From positions 246,888 through 310,887 of the forward strand of contig MPDC01000002.1 of NCBI GenBank assembly GCA_001874255.1: a DNA stretch of 64,000 bases, given 5' to 3'. Source of the stretch: Alphaproteobacteria bacterium MedPE-SWcel (GTDB lineage Bacteria > Pseudomonadota > Alphaproteobacteria > Rhodobacterales > Rhodobacteraceae). This document shows positions 17,772-27,841 of the stretch, in pieces (position 1 is the first letter of the stretch; each line of letters starts with the position of its first letter). The notes beneath the pieces were generated by a model. The model saw nothing but the letters and a program-made list of their open reading frames with translations, did not search any database and was not told the DNA's origin. The translations under genes were made by a program, and so were the position numbers.

Positions 17772-18758
17772 ATGAAACCTCTCTTTGTTGCAAGCGCGCT
17801 TTTGGCCGCCACTGCCGCCACGACTGCCACCGCCGAGACCCCTGAACTGGTGGTCTTTACCTACGACAGCTTCGTGTCCGAATGGGGCCCCGGCCCGGCC
17901 GTCGAAGAGGCGTTCGAGGCGACCTGTGGCTGCGACCTGAAATTCGTCGGCGCCGGAGATGGCGCCGCCCTGCTGGCGCGGATCAAGCTCGAAGGGGGGC
18001 GCTCGGAGGCTGACATTGTCCTCGGTCTCGATACCAACCTGACGGCGGCCGCCAAGGAGACCGGCCTGTTTGCCCCCATCGCAGTCGACGCAAACTACGC
18101 GCTGCCGATCGCATGGGCGGATGACAGCTTTGCCCCCTATGACTGGGGCTATTTCGCCTTTGTCCACAACGCCGACGCGGCTGCGCCCGCGAATTTCCGG
18201 GCGCTGGGCGACAGCGACGCAAAGATCGTCATTCAGGACCCGCGCTCCTCGACGCCGGGTCTCGGGCTTCTGATGTGGGTCAAAGCCGCCTATGGTGACG
18301 AGGCCCCCGCGATCTGGGAGGGCCTTTCGGACAATATCGTCACGGTGACCAAAGGATGGTCCGAGGCCTACGGTCTGTTCCTCGAAGGCGAGGCGGATAT
18401 GGTGCTGTCCTATACCACCTCGCCGGCCTATCACCTGATCGCCGAGGAAGACGGCTCCAAGGCGGCCGCGCTCTTCGACGAAGGCCACTACATGCAGGTC
18501 GAAGTCGCAGGCAAGCTGGCGGCGAGCGATCAGCCCGAGCTGGCGGATCAGTTCCTGCAGTTCATGGTCTCGGACGCGTTCCAGTCGATCATACCGACCA
18601 CCAACTGGATGTTTCCCGCCGTGATGCCAGAGGGCGGGCTGCCGGAGGGTTTCGCAGAGACGCTCAGCGCCGACAAATCGCTGCTGTTGCCCGCGGGCGA
18701 TGCCGCTGCCCTGCGTGACGAAGCGTTGGACGAATGGCTGAGCGCGCTCAGCCAATAG
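17772..18758 (+). CDS. thiB: Thiamine ABC transporter, periplasmic binding protein
   Basis: A 328-residue solute-binding protein. A signal peptide (LFVASALLAATAATTATA, then ETPELVV) is followed by LVVFTYDSFVSEWGPGPAVE, the ThiB N-terminal motif. VTVTKGWSEAYGLFLEGEADMVLSYTTSPAYH is recognisable in the second lobe. The ATG at 17772 follows GGACGAG and gives the signal peptide; an earlier in-frame ATG at 17670 lies inside the riboswitch. It delivers thiamine (or its phosphates) to ThiPQ. Confidence 0.95.
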   Translation: MKPLFVASALLAATAATTATAETPELVVFTYDSFVSEWGPGPAVEEAFEATCGCDLKFVGAGDGAALLARIKLEGGRSEADIVLGLDTNLTAAAKETGLFAPIAVDANYALPIAWADDSFAPYDWGYFAFVHNADAAAPANFRALGDSDAKIVIQDPRSSTPGLGLLMWVKAAYGDEAPAIWEGLSDNIVTVTKGWSEAYGLFLEGEADMVLSYTTSPAYHLIAEEDGSKAAALFDEGHYMQVEVAGKLAASDQPELADQFLQFMVSDAFQSIIPTTNWMFPAVMPEGGLPEGFAETLSADKSLLLPAGDAAALRDEALDEWLSALSQ

Positions 18759-20326
18759 GCCGCGCCCGCCCGGCATCCCTGCACCCGGTCGCACCCTGGC
18801 CCGGAACCTGCGCCGCTCTCGGAGTGGCGCTGCTGGTTCTGGGCACATTGGCGGCCGTGGCGATGCGGGCGGAGGGGGGAGGGTCGGGCTTCGGCCCGGC
18901 CGAGGTCTCGGCGCTGCGGTTCACGTTGATACAGGCGAGCCTGTCGGCCGTCTTCAGCGTCGGGCTGGCGATCCCGGTGGCGCGGGCCCTGGCCCGGCGG
19001 CGCTTTGCCGGGCGGCGGGTGCTGATCACGATCCTTGGCGCGCCTTTCATCCTGCCGGTCATCGTGGCGATCCTCGGGTTGCTGGCCGTATTCGGCCGCT
19101 CGGGCTGGATCAGCGACGCGCTTGGGGTGTTTGGCATCGCGCCGTTGCGGATATACGGCCTGCACGGGGTCGTCATGGCGCATGTGTTCTTCAATCTGCC
19201 GCTGGCAACGCGCCTGATCCTGCAGGGATGGCAGGAGATCCCGGCCGAGCGTTTCCGGCTTGCCGCGCAGCTGAATGCCGGGCCGAGGGCCATGTGGCGG
19301 CTGCTCGAGGCGCCGATGCTGCGCCGTATCCTGCCCGGCGTCATGGCGGTGATCTTTGCCATTTGCCTGTCGAGCTTTGCGGTGGCACTGACACTGGGGG
19401 GCGGCCCGAAGGCGACGACGCTGGAACTGGCGATCTATCAGGCCTTTCATTTCGATTTCGACCTCGGGCGTGCGGCGGTGCTGTCCACGGTACAGCTCGG
19501 CCTGACCGTGGTGGCGGCCGTGCTGGCCTTGCGGGTGCCCGTCGGCGAGGGGTTCGGCGCGGGACTGGACCGGGCGGTGGTGCGGTGGGATGCAACAGGC
19601 CGCAGCGCGACGGCGCTGGATGTGGTCTGGATCGGGTTTGCGACCCTGTTTCTGATGCTGCCGCTGCTGGCGGTTCTGGTGGCCGGCGCGCCGGGGCTGC
19701 TGTCGCTTCCGGCTCCGGTCTGGAGCGCCGCCTGGGTGTCGGTGCAGGTCGCCGCGCTGAGCACGGTGCTTCTGTTGCTGGTCGCATTGCCCCTGTCCGC
19801 AAGCATCGCGCTCGGGCGCAGGCAGCTGGGCGAGATCGCGGGCATTCTGGGGCTGGCGGCCTCTCCGCTGGTGATCGGAACCGGGCTGTTCGTGCTGATC
19901 TATCCGGTGGCCAACCCGGCCCATGTGGCCCTGCCGGTGACGGCGCTGGTCAATATGGTGATGGCATTGCCCTTCGCGCTGCGGATTCTGGTGCCGCGGA
20001 TGCAGCAGGTGATGCAGCAGAACGCCCGTCTGGCACTGGCATTGGACATGCGGGGACCGGCCTTCTGGCGCCGGGTGATCTGGCCGAGATGCCGGGCGCA
20101 GATCGGGTTTGCCGCCGGGCTCACCGCCGCGCTGTCATTGGGTGATCTTGGCGTTGTCGCCCTGTTTGCCGATCCGGAGACCGCGACGCTGCCGCTGCAG
20201 GTGTACCGGTTGATGGGAGCCTATCGGATGGAGACGGCCCAGGCTGCGGCCCTGTTGCTGTTCATCCTGTCAATGGGGGCCTTCTGGCTTCTGGATCGCG
20301 GAGGGAAATTCCATGCTGAAGCTTGA
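18734..20326 (+). CDS. thiP: Thiamine ABC transporter permease
   Basis: A 530-residue inner-membrane protein with about twelve hydrophobic segments in two homologous halves, each with an EAA-type loop (LNAGPRAMWRLLEAPML and LDMRGPAFWRRVIWPRC). It overlaps thiB by 25 bp and thiQ by 14 bp, so the three are coupled. The length and fused-permease layout match ThiP. Confidence 0.93.
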   Translation: MAERAQPIGRARPASLHPVAPWPGTCAALGVALLVLGTLAAVAMRAEGGGSGFGPAEVSALRFTLIQASLSAVFSVGLAIPVARALARRRFAGRRVLITILGAPFILPVIVAILGLLAVFGRSGWISDALGVFGIAPLRIYGLHGVVMAHVFFNLPLATRLILQGWQEIPAERFRLAAQLNAGPRAMWRLLEAPMLRRILPGVMAVIFAICLSSFAVALTLGGGPKATTLELAIYQAFHFDFDLGRAAVLSTVQLGLTVVAAVLALRVPVGEGFGAGLDRAVVRWDATGRSATALDVVWIGFATLFLMLPLLAVLVAGAPGLLSLPAPVWSAAWVSVQVAALSTVLLLLVALPLSASIALGRRQLGEIAGILGLAASPLVIGTGLFVLIYPVANPAHVALPVTALVNMVMALPFALRILVPRMQQVMQQNARLALALDMRGPAFWRRVIWPRCRAQIGFAAGLTAALSLGDLGVVALFADPETATLPLQVYRLMGAYRMETAQAAALLLFILSMGAFWLLDRGGKFHAEA

Positions 20327-21032
20327 CGCGGTGACGGTGCAAAAAGGCGATTTTCGCCTGCAAGCCGATCTGCAGATCGCGACCGGAGCCCAGGTGGCAG
20401 TGATCGGCCCCTCCGGCGCGGGAAAATCCACCCTTCTGGAGGCCATCGCCGGGTTCTTGCTCGCGCGGGACGGGCGGATCCTGTGGCGCGGGGAGGACAT
20501 TACCGCATTGCCGCCGGGGCAGCGCCCGGTGGCGATGCTCTTTCAGGACGGCAATCTGTTTCCGCATCTTACCCTGCGTCAGAACGTGGGCCTCGGGATC
20601 GATGCGAACCGACGGTTGTCCGCGGCCCAGACGGATGTGGTCTCGGCTGCACTGGCCCGTGTGGGTCTCGGCGGCATGGAGGAGCGCAAACCCGCAGATC
20701 TGTCCGGTGGTCAGCAGAGCCGCGCCGCTTTGGCCCGGGTGCTGGTTCAGGGACGCGATCTGTTGCTGCTGGATGAACCCTTTGCCGCCCTGGGGCCGGC
20801 CTTGAAGGCTGAAATGCTCGATCTGGTCGCTGAAATCGTTGCCGAGAAGGGGGCCACGCTGCTGATGGTCAGTCACGATCCCCAGGACGCGCGCCGCATC
20901 GCAGCCGAAGTGGTGCTGGTCGCAGAGGGGCGCGCTCTACCGCCACTGCCGACCGCCGAGATGCTCGACAACCCGCCGCCCGCCTTGCGGGCCTATCTGG
21001 GCGCGCCGCAGATACTTGATCCGGACAGGTGA
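20313..21032 (+). CDS. thiQ: Thiamine ABC transporter ATP-binding protein
   Basis: A 239-residue ATPase subunit: Walker A GPSGAGKST near residue 33, ABC signature LSGGQQSRAALARVL, Walker B DLLLLDEPFAALGP, switch His in MVSHDPQDA. It is the last gene of the riboswitch-controlled thiBPQ unit. Confidence 0.93.
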   Translation: MLKLDAVTVQKGDFRLQADLQIATGAQVAVIGPSGAGKSTLLEAIAGFLLARDGRILWRGEDITALPPGQRPVAMLFQDGNLFPHLTLRQNVGLGIDANRRLSAAQTDVVSAALARVGLGGMEERKPADLSGGQQSRAALARVLVQGRDLLLLDEPFAALGPALKAEMLDLVAEIVAEKGATLLMVSHDPQDARRIAAEVVLVAEGRALPPLPTAEMLDNPPPALRAYLGAPQILDPDR

Positions 21033-21144
21033 ACCAAGCAGTAGATCGAGGCGCTGATCCGCGCCGCAGCATTTTTTGCGATAGCCCATTCCCAAAGCGA
21101 CCGGAGGGCCGCTAAGCTCGCGTCAATCCGGGAGATATATTGCC

Positions 21145-21747
21145 ATGAAACTATTTTATTCCGCGGCTTCGCCCTTTGTCCGCAAGGTGATGCTTGTTCT
21201 GCATGAGACGGATCAGATCGATGCTGTCGAGCTGGTGCAGGTGGCCACCACGGTGATCGCCCCCGATGCGACGCTGGCCGCCAGCAATCCGCTGGGCAAG
21301 ATCCCGGCCCTGGCCCGTGACGGCGCGGTGACGCTCTATGACAGCCGGGTGATCTGCGCATTTCTCGATGATCGTGCCGGCGGCGGGCTGTATGCGGGCG
21401 GCTGGGACATGAAGGTGCTGGAGGCCACCGCCGACGGCATCATGGATGCAGGCGTTTCAATGTCTTACGAAAAACGCCTGCGGCCGCAGGACATGCAATG
21501 GGACGACTGGCTGGAAGGTCAGCGCCGCAAGATCCTCGGGGCCTGCGCCGCCGTCGAGGCGCGCTGGATTCCATCGCTTGCCGGACCGGTGAATATCGGC
21601 CAGTTGGCGATGGCGGCGGCCCTGGCCTATGTGGACTTTCGGCACCCGGATGCGGGCTGGCGCGAGGGCAATCCGCAGCTGGCTGCCTGGCTTGCGGAGT
21701 TCGAATCGCGCCCCTCGATGCAGGCGAGCCGCCCGGACGCGGCCTGA
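21145..21747 (+). CDS. Glutathione S-transferase family protein
   Basis: A 200-residue GST: N-terminal thioredoxin-like domain (KLFYSAASPFVRKVMLVLHE; NPLGKIPALARDG with the cis-Pro; YDSRVICAFLDD, where Asp-Ser is the glutathione gamma-glutamyl contact) and an all-helical C-terminal domain ending FESRPSMQASRP. The gene stands alone between thiQ and petA. The substrate is unknown. Confidence 0.9.
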   Translation: MKLFYSAASPFVRKVMLVLHETDQIDAVELVQVATTVIAPDATLAASNPLGKIPALARDGAVTLYDSRVICAFLDDRAGGGLYAGGWDMKVLEATADGIMDAGVSMSYEKRLRPQDMQWDDWLEGQRRKILGACAAVEARWIPSLAGPVNIGQLAMAAALAYVDFRHPDAGWREGNPQLAAWLAEFESRPSMQASRPDAA

Positions 21748-21985
21748 CGGGCGGCTTCACGCGGTGTTAAACAGGAGATGGCACATAGGGCGGGTTATGG
21801 GTCAGGAACAGGCGCAGCAATGCAACGGTTCCGTGAAAGAATACCCCTTTCAGGGTGGCCTGCGCTGCTTTGACCGCTAGACGAACGCAGTTTGCAACGC
21901 TAGACACGCGGCTGAGTCACCGTGTTCACGATGCGGTGTAAGCGCATGTTTGCCCTAAACGGGCGCTGGAATTGGAGAAAACCTC

Positions 21986-22546
21986 GTGTCCCACGCAGAA
22001 GACCACGAAGGAACCCGGAGAGATTTCCTCTACTACGCCACTGCCGGCGCAGGGGCTGTCACCGCGGGTGCCGCCGTATGGCCTTTGGTCAACCAGATGA
22101 ATCCATCAGCCGATGTCCAGGCTTTGTCCTCCATCATTGTGGATGTATCTGGCGTCGACGTCGGTACGCAGATCTCTGTCATGTTCCTTGGCAAGCCGGT
22201 GTTCATTCGCCGTCGGACCCAAGCTGAAATTGACGAGGGACGCGCAGTAGAGATGAAAGATCTGATCGACACCTCGTCGGAAAACCCCAACAAACCGGGG
22301 TCCGACGCGTCTGATGAGAACCGCACCCTGGACGAGGCCGGCGAATGGCTGGTGATGATGGGTGTCTGTACGCACCTCGGCTGTGTGCCGCTTGGCGATG
22401 GTGCCGGCGATTTTGACGGTTGGTTCTGCCCCTGTCACGGGTCGCACTACGATACCGCCGGTCGGATTCGCAAAGGTCCTGCGCCGCAGAACCTTCATAT
22501 CCCGGTGGCCGAGTTCACCGACGCAACCACACTCAAGCTGGGATAA
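21986..22546 (+). CDS. petA: Ubiquinol-cytochrome c reductase Rieske iron-sulfur subunit
   Basis: A 186-residue [2Fe-2S] subunit of the cytochrome bc1 complex. Cluster ligands sit in C128-T-H-L-G-C133 and C148-P-C-H151-G-S. An N-terminal [15 protein letters not shown] segment is a Tat-type signal anchor. The start is GTG at 21986, seven bases after TTGGAG. The 238 bp upstream holds the operon promoter; no regulatory site was recognised there. petB follows after 12 bp. Confidence 0.97.
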   Translation: MSHAEDHEGTRRDFLYYATAGAGAVTAGAAVWPLVNQMNPSADVQALSSIIVDVSGVDVGTQISVMFLGKPVFIRRRTQAEIDEGRAVEMKDLIDTSSENPNKPGSDASDENRTLDEAGEWLVMMGVCTHLGCVPLGDGAGDFDGWFCPCHGSHYDTAGRIRKGPAPQNLHIPVAEFTDATTLKLG

Positions 22547-22558
22547 GGAGGCGCACGT

Positions 22559-23887
22559 ATGTCTGGTATTCCGCACGACCATTACGAGCCGAAAACGGGC
22601 GCAGAAAAGTGGCTTCACAGCCGCCTGCCCATCGTTGGCTTGCTCTATGACACCATCATGATCCCGACGCCGAAGAACCTGAACTGGTGGTGGATCTGGG
22701 GTATCGTTCTGGCGTTCTGTCTGGCGCTGCAGATCGTCACGGGGATCGTCCTCGTGATGCATTACACGCCTCATGTCGATCTGGCCTTTGCCTCTGTTGA
22801 GCATATCATGCGCAACGTGAACGGCGGCTTCATGATCCGCTACCTGCATGCGAACGGCGCCTCGCTGTTCTTTGTTGCGGTCTATATCCACATCTTCCGC
22901 GGCCTGTTCTACGGCTCCTACAAGGCCCCGCGCGAGATCACCTGGATCGTCGGCATGCTGATCTATCTGATGATGATGGGCACCGCCTTCATGGGCTATG
23001 TTCTGCCCTGGGGTCAGATGTCCTTCTGGGGCGCCACGGTGATCACCGGCCTGTTCGGGGCGATCCCGCTGATCGGCGAGCCGATCCAGACCTGGCTGCT
23101 GGGCGGACCGGCGGTCGACAATGCGACGCTGAACCGGTTCTTCTCGCTGCATTATCTGCTGCCCTTCGTGATTGCGGGCCTGGTGATCGTGCATATCTGG
23201 GCCTTCCACACCACCGGCAACAACAACCCCACCGGTGTTGAAGTCCGTCGTGGCTCCAAAGAAGAAGCCAAGAAAGACACGCTGCCGTTCTGGCCCTACT
23301 TCGTGATCAAGGACTTCCTTGGCCTCGCCGTGGTGCTGCTGGTGTTCTGGGCCATTGTCGGCTTCATGCCGAACTATCTCGGCCACCCCGACAACTACAT
23401 CGAAGCCAACCCGCTGCAGACCCCGGCGCATATCGTGCCCGAATGGTATTTCCTGCCGTTCTACGCGATCCTGCGGGCCTTCACTTCCGAGGTCTGGGTC
23501 GTTCAGATCGCGTCCTTCGTGACCGGCGGTATCGTCGATGCGAAATTCTTCGGCGTGCTGGCGATGTTCGGTGCGATCGCCGTCATGGCGCTGGCGCCCT
23601 GGCTCGATACCTCGCGCGTGCGCTCGGGCAAGTACCGCCCGCAGTTCAAGTGGTGGTTCCTGTTGCTGGTGATCGACTTCTTTGCCCTGATGTGGCTGGG
23701 GGCGATGCCCGCCGAAGAGCCCTATGCCTCGTTCTCGCTGATCGCATCGGCCTATTGGTTCGGCTATTTCCTCGTGATCCTGCCGCTGCTCGGCGTGATC
23801 GAGAAACCGGACGCAATCCCCGCCACCATCGAAGAGGATTTCGACAGCCACTACGGCAAGAAATCCGAAGCTACTCCTGCTGAGTAA
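22559..23887 (+). CDS. petB: Ubiquinol-cytochrome c reductase cytochrome b
   Basis: A 442-residue membrane subunit holding hemes bL and bH and the Qo and Qi sites. About eight transmembrane helices; heme-ligand helices include [24 protein letters not shown] and [21 protein letters not shown]. The Qo-site motif [13 protein letters not shown] is present near residue 295. AAGGAGGCGCAC precedes the ATG. It is the second gene of petABC. Confidence 0.98.
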   Translation: MSGIPHDHYEPKTGAEKWLHSRLPIVGLLYDTIMIPTPKNLNWWWIWGIVLAFCLALQIVTGIVLVMHYTPHVDLAFASVEHIMRNVNGGFMIRYLHANGASLFFVAVYIHIFRGLFYGSYKAPREITWIVGMLIYLMMMGTAFMGYVLPWGQMSFWGATVITGLFGAIPLIGEPIQTWLLGGPAVDNATLNRFFSLHYLLPFVIAGLVIVHIWAFHTTGNNNPTGVEVRRGSKEEAKKDTLPFWPYFVIKDFLGLAVVLLVFWAIVGFMPNYLGHPDNYIEANPLQTPAHIVPEWYFLPFYAILRAFTSEVWVVQIASFVTGGIVDAKFFGVLAMFGAIAVMALAPWLDTSRVRSGKYRPQFKWWFLLLVIDFFALMWLGAMPAEEPYASFSLIASAYWFGYFLVILPLLGVIEKPDAIPATIEEDFDSHYGKKSEATPAE

Positions 23888-23905
23888 GAAGAAGGACAGC
23901 TACCC

Positions 23906-24697
23906 ATGTTCAAGAACCTTGTAACCGGTGCTGCCTTTGCCCTGGCACTCGTTCCGGCCGCTGTTTTCGCGGCCGGCGGCGAGGGGCACGTGGAGGATTT
24001 CGCCTTCTCGTTCGAAGGCCCGTTCGGCACCTATGACCAAAACCAGCTCCAGCGCGGTCTGCAGATCTATACCGAGGTCTGCGCCGCCTGCCACGGGCTG
24101 AAGCAGGTTCCGATCCGCACCCTGTCTGACGAGGGCGGCCCCGGTCTGCCCGCCGATCAGGTGCGCGCCTATGCGGCCGACAACTTCGAAGTCTTCGACG
24201 CCGAAGATGACGATTTTCGCCCCGCCGAACCCACCGACCACTTCCCCGAGAACAACGGCGTCGGCGCGCCTGACCTGAGCCTGATGGCCAAGTCGCGCGC
24301 GGGCTTTCACGGCCCCTATGGTCTGGGTCTGAATCAGCTGTTCAAGGGCATTGGCGGGGCGGAGTACATTGCCTCGCTGTTGATCGGCTATACTGGCGAG
24401 ACCAAGGACGAAGCGGGCACGACCTTTTACGAGAACACCGCGTTTCCTGGCGGCTGGATCTCCATGGCGCCGCCGCTGTCGGATGAGCAGGTTGAGTTCA
24501 TTGACGGCCATGCCAACGATCTGCACCACCTGGCCGAGGACGTCTCTGCCTTCCTGATGTGGACGGCGGAGCCGAAGATGATGGCGCGCAAACAGGCCGG
24601 TTTTGTCGGCGTGCTGTTCCTCGCCGTGCTGTCGGTTCTGCTGTATCTGACCAACAAGCGGCTCTGGGCCCCTCACAAGGGCAAGAAGACCTCCTGA
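23906..24697 (+). CDS. petC: Ubiquinol-cytochrome c reductase cytochrome c1
   Basis: A 263-residue c-type cytochrome. A cleavable signal (LVPAAVFAA, then GGEG) precedes the heme site C59-A-A-C62-H63. The axial Met is likely that of [10 protein letters not shown], and a C-terminal membrane anchor ([20 protein letters not shown]) holds it. It ends the petABC operon and is followed by a strong terminator. Confidence 0.97.
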   Translation: MFKNLVTGAAFALALVPAAVFAAGGEGHVEDFAFSFEGPFGTYDQNQLQRGLQIYTEVCAACHGLKQVPIRTLSDEGGPGLPADQVRAYAADNFEVFDAEDDDFRPAEPTDHFPENNGVGAPDLSLMAKSRAGFHGPYGLGLNQLFKGIGGAEYIASLLIGYTGETKDEAGTTFYENTAFPGGWISMAPPLSDEQVEFIDGHANDLHHLAEDVSAFLMWTAEPKMMARKQAGFVGVLFLAVLSVLLYLTNKRLWAPHKGKKTS

Positions 24698-24735
24698 TCT
24701 GTCTGTCGGCAGTCTGTCGGCAGCTTGAAATCCTG

Positions 24736-24779
24736 AAAACCCCCGTGCCGGATCGCCCTGATCCCGCGGGGGTTTTTTC
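24736..24779 (+). terminator. Rho-independent terminator of petABC
   Basis: Stem AAAACCCCCG (24736-24745) pairs with CGGGGGTTTT (24767-24776), and the right arm runs into TTTTTT, 38 bp after the petC stop. Confidence 0.85.
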
Positions 24780-24878
24780 GTGTGGGAGGCCTTTCTGCGG
24801 CATCGAGGGGGACCGGTGCTTCGGCTGTCAGGGCCAGGGACCAGACCACGGATCAGGGCCACGGATCAGCGCCAGGAA

Positions 24879-25418
24879 TCAGTCAAAGAAACGCGACAGT
24901 GTTCCTGGCTGGGGCAGGGCCTCAAGGATGGTGGCCGCATTGATCCGGGCGGGCTGAGTGCCGTCGACGATGAGATCGTAGGACAGGCCCTCGTTTGCCT
25001 GCGCAATGCGCGCGCGTTCAAAATCCGCGGCGGCGCTTCCTGGCGGGCGATCGCCGCGCGCCGTCTCGCGCGCAACAAGCGTCGAAAGCGGCGTATGCAG
25101 CCCGACAAAGAACACCTGCTGACCGGCCAGCAGCCGCCGGAGCTCGGCCTGCCAGCCCGGCGTATCAAGGATGTGTTCGAGGATCAGGTCATTGCCCGCC
25201 GTGGCAAACCCTGCGACGGCGCGATGAAACCCCGAGAAAAAGGCGGGGCGGGCGGTGTTCCAGTCCTCATAGGCCGATGGCGACCAGGCGCCACTGTCGC
25301 GCAGATGATCGATCGACAGATGCAGGAAGGTCCGGCCAGCCGCCTGCTTGCGAATTTCCGCCGCGAGCGTGGATTTGCCGCTGCTGGAGGGGCCATGCAG
25401 AAAGAGAACGAGGGCCAT
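24879..25418 (-). CDS. Chloramphenicol phosphotransferase-like P-loop kinase
   Basis: A 179-residue P-loop kinase. HGPSSSGKST near residue 9 is the Walker A; SIDHLRDS carries an Asp at the position of the catalytic base in chloramphenicol phosphotransferase; the lid region has RETARGDRPPG. The length and the hydrophobic strand QVFFVGLHTPLSTLVARE fit the CPT-like family, distantly related to Zeta toxins. No partner antitoxin is adjacent. Its stop is convergent with the petABC terminator and mtaB lies 22 bp upstream. The natural substrate is unknown. Confidence 0.75.
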   Translation of the reverse strand: MALVLFLHGPSSSGKSTLAAEIRKQAAGRTFLHLSIDHLRDSGAWSPSAYEDWNTARPAFFSGFHRAVAGFATAGNDLILEHILDTPGWQAELRRLLAGQQVFFVGLHTPLSTLVARETARGDRPPGSAAADFERARIAQANEGLSYDLIVDGTQPARINAATILEALPQPGTLSRFFD

Positions 25419-25440
25419 CGTTTTCGTCTCCCTCCGGCGG

Positions 25441-26706
25441 TCAGGCGGTCAATTGGCTGCCGCTGATGCCTGTGATCTTTGCCGCCACCAGCGCCCCTTC
25501 GGTTTGCGGCACGGCAAAACGGACCTCGGTGAACTGTTCGGTGCGCCCCATGGTCGGGTTTTCCATCAGCACGGAATGGGTGCGTCCCAGCTGCTGCGCC
25601 AGATGTTTTTCCACCTGCGCGTCGCCCGCGGCCCGCAGGCGGGCGGCGCGGTCCTTGATCACCTTGCCGTTGACCTGCGTCGGGATCTTGGCGGCAGGGG
25701 TGCCCTCGCGTTTGGAATAGGGAAAGACATGCAGCCATGTCAGATCGCAATCGCGGACCAGTTTCAGCGCGTTTTCGAAATGCGTTTCGGTTTCGGTTGG
25801 GAAGCCTGCGATAATATCGGCGCCAAAGGTCATGTCGGGGCGCAGCCTGCGGGCCTCCTCGACAAAGCGGATGGCATCGTCGCGCAGGTGGCGGCGTTTC
25901 ATCCGTTTCAGGATCATGTCGTCGCCGTGCTGCAGGGACAGGTGCAGATGCGGCATCAGGCGGGGCTCGGTGGCGATGGCCTGCATCAGGTTTTCATCCA
26001 CCTCGATCGAATCAATCGAGGAAATCCGCAGACGGGGCAGGCCCGGCACGAGTTTGAGAATCCGCATCACCAGATCGCCGAGCCTCGGCGTGGCGGGCAG
26101 GTCCGCCCCCCAGCTGGTGAGGTCAACGCCGGTCAGCACCACTTCGTTATAGCCCTTGTCCACCAGCCGCTTGATCTGATCGACCACAACGCCTGCCGGC
26201 ACCGACCGCGAATTGCCGCGACCATAGGGAATGATGCAGAAGGTGCAGCGATGATCACAGCCGTTCTGGACCTGCACATAGGCGCGGCTGCGGGTGCCGA
26301 ATCCATCGATCAGATGGCTGGCGGTTTCGGTCACGGACATGATGTCATCCACCAGCACCTTTTCCGTGGCGCCGATGAAATCCGGCCCGCTGGCCATGCG
26401 CTGCCAAGTCTCTGGCTGCATCTTTTCGGTATTGCCGATGACCTGGGTGACCTCGTCCATGGCGGCAAAGGTCTCCGGCTCGGTCTGGGCCGCGCAGCCG
26501 GTCACGATGATCGGCGCCTCGGGGTTTTCACGGCGCAGCTTACGGATTTCCTGACGGGCCTTGCGCACCGCCTCGGCGGTGACGGCGCAGGTGTTGACCA
26601 CCACGGCATTCTCAAGCCCGGCCTGTCGGCTCAGCTCTTTCATCGCCTCGGTTTCATAGGCGTTGAGGCGGCATCCGAGGGTGGTGAATTTGGGCGCGCC
26701 GGTCAT
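25441..26706 (-). CDS. mtaB: tRNA t6A37 methylthiotransferase
   Basis: Radical SAM methylthiotransferase of 421 residues that converts t6A to ms2t6A at position 37 of ANN-decoding tRNAs. The N-terminal UPF0004 domain opens with FTTLGCRLNAYETEAM and provides cluster cysteines (NTCAVT, GCAAQ); the radical SAM motif is CDHRCTFCIIPYGRG. A TRAM-like C-terminal domain follows. It overlaps dapF by 4 bp. Short GCRLN motifs separate MtaB from MiaB. Confidence 0.93.
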   Translation of the reverse strand: MTGAPKFTTLGCRLNAYETEAMKELSRQAGLENAVVVNTCAVTAEAVRKARQEIRKLRRENPEAPIIVTGCAAQTEPETFAAMDEVTQVIGNTEKMQPETWQRMASGPDFIGATEKVLVDDIMSVTETASHLIDGFGTRSRAYVQVQNGCDHRCTFCIIPYGRGNSRSVPAGVVVDQIKRLVDKGYNEVVLTGVDLTSWGADLPATPRLGDLVMRILKLVPGLPRLRISSIDSIEVDENLMQAIATEPRLMPHLHLSLQHGDDMILKRMKRRHLRDDAIRFVEEARRLRPDMTFGADIIAGFPTETETHFENALKLVRDCDLTWLHVFPYSKREGTPAAKIPTQVNGKVIKDRAARLRAAGDAQVEKHLAQQLGRTHSVLMENPTMGRTEQFTEVRFAVPQTEGALVAAKITGISGSQLTA

Positions 26707-27518
26707 TGGCTGATGCTTTCCAGAAATTGCCGCGTGAAGGTCCCGGTGGCCACATGCATGGTCGGACCGGTCATCCAGACACCATCGTCGCGCCAGTCGA
26801 TCCAGAGCGTGCCACCGTCAAGATCAATGCGGACCTTGCGCCCGGTGAGGCCCTTGCGCGCTGCGGCAACTGCCGTGGCACAGGAGGATGACCCGGAGGC
26901 CAGCGTGACGCCTACGCCGCGCTCCCAGACGCGCATGCGCATGTGATCGGGACCCACCAGATGCGCGACCTGCACATTGGTACGCTGCGGATAGAGGGGA
27001 TGATGTTCGTAGCGGGGGCCGAACTCGGACAGCGGGATCAGTTCGGCATCGTCGACAAAGAAGGTGCAATGCGGATTGCCCATGCCCGTCGCCGTCGGCG
27101 CGCCTTCGATCGGCAGCTCGAGCGTGTCCATGGCTTCGGCCAGCGGGATTTCATCCCAGCTGAGCTGCGGGTGCCCCATGTTGACGGAGGTCAGACCGTC
27201 ACCGGCGTCCACCGCGACGAGGTCGCCCCGGTCGGTGGTCAGGTGCAGACGGTCCTTGCCGGTATCCTCCATCAGATGGCGCGCGATGCAGCGGGTGGCA
27301 TTGCCGCAGGCGGCAGAGGTCGATCCATCGGCATTGTAGAATGTCAGATGCGCGTCGCCGCTGCCTGCGGAAATCACCGCAAGCTGGTCAAACCCGATGC
27401 CAAACCGCCGATGGGCGATTCCCTCTGCCATCGCGGCAGTGATCTGGATTTCGGTGGCGCGGGCGTCAACGACCACAAAGTCGTTTCCCAGCCCATGCAT
27501 TTTCATGAACGGCAGCAT
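26703..27518 (-). CDS. dapF: Diaminopimelate epimerase
   Basis: Interconverts LL- and meso-diaminopimelate for lysine and peptidoglycan synthesis. It starts MLPFMKMHGLGNDFVV, typical of DapF, so the start at 27518 was preferred over 27542 or 27551, though the ribosome site is weak at each. The two catalytic cysteines are in SAACGNATRCIARHL and ASGSSSCATAVAA. Its end overlaps mtaB. 271 residues from this start fits the family. Confidence 0.95.
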   Translation of the reverse strand: MLPFMKMHGLGNDFVVVDARATEIQITAAMAEGIAHRRFGIGFDQLAVISAGSGDAHLTFYNADGSTSAACGNATRCIARHLMEDTGKDRLHLTTDRGDLVAVDAGDGLTSVNMGHPQLSWDEIPLAEAMDTLELPIEGAPTATGMGNPHCTFFVDDAELIPLSEFGPRYEHHPLYPQRTNVQVAHLVGPDHMRMRVWERGVGVTLASGSSSCATAVAAARKGLTGRKVRIDLDGGTLWIDWRDDGVWMTGPTMHVATGTFTRQFLESISQ

Positions 27519-27608
27519 TTGAGTGTCTCTCGGGGAGGTCATGAGCCGCATATAGACCCGCTGCGGAAATGAATCCAGAGATTGCGGAGAAAACTTTGCA
27601 AAAGGGGG

Positions 27609-27637
27609 TTGACCACATTCCGCCTTGGCCGTAGAAG
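27609..27637 (+). promoter_or_regulatory. Possible tRNA-Lys promoter
   Basis: TTGACC (27609-27614) and TAGAAG (27632-27637) are 17 bp apart, about 130 bp before the tRNA. A small hairpin (GAAGGC/GCCTTC, 27738-27755) lies in the leader. This is a pattern match only. Confidence 0.3.
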
Positions 27638-27765
27638 CCCCCCCTATCGGAACGCAATGGTCGCCATGATCAAAGGGTTCCGGCCTGAAATAAGCGCTTG
27701 ATCTTCCGAGGTTATTCAGCTTTAAGGGCGATCCGTGAAGGCCGGTAAAGCCTTCAAAAGAGAGT

Positions 27766-27841
27766 GGGCCGTTAGCTCAGTTGGTAGAGCAACTGACTTT
27801 TAATCAGTAGGTCGATGGTTCGAACCCATCACGGCTCACCA
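27766..27841 (+). tRNA. tRNA-Lys (anticodon UUU)
   Basis: A 76-nt cloverleaf with encoded CCA. The acceptor arm GGGCCGT pairs with ACGGCTC (one G-T wobble), D-arm TTAGCTCAGTTGGTAGAGC, anticodon arm ACTGA-CTTTTAA-TCAGT with anticodon TTT, and T-arm GATGGTTCGAACCCATC. Confidence 0.98.

Noticed and set aside
22106..23851. 581-codon minus frame opposite petA-petB
   Set aside because: Composition is dominated by His, Gln, Arg and Asp, typical of a reverse frame, and petA/petB are unmistakable.
24879..25418. A Zeta-type toxin-antitoxin system
   Set aside because: No small antitoxin gene is next to the kinase, and the motif set fits the chloramphenicol phosphotransferase-like family better.
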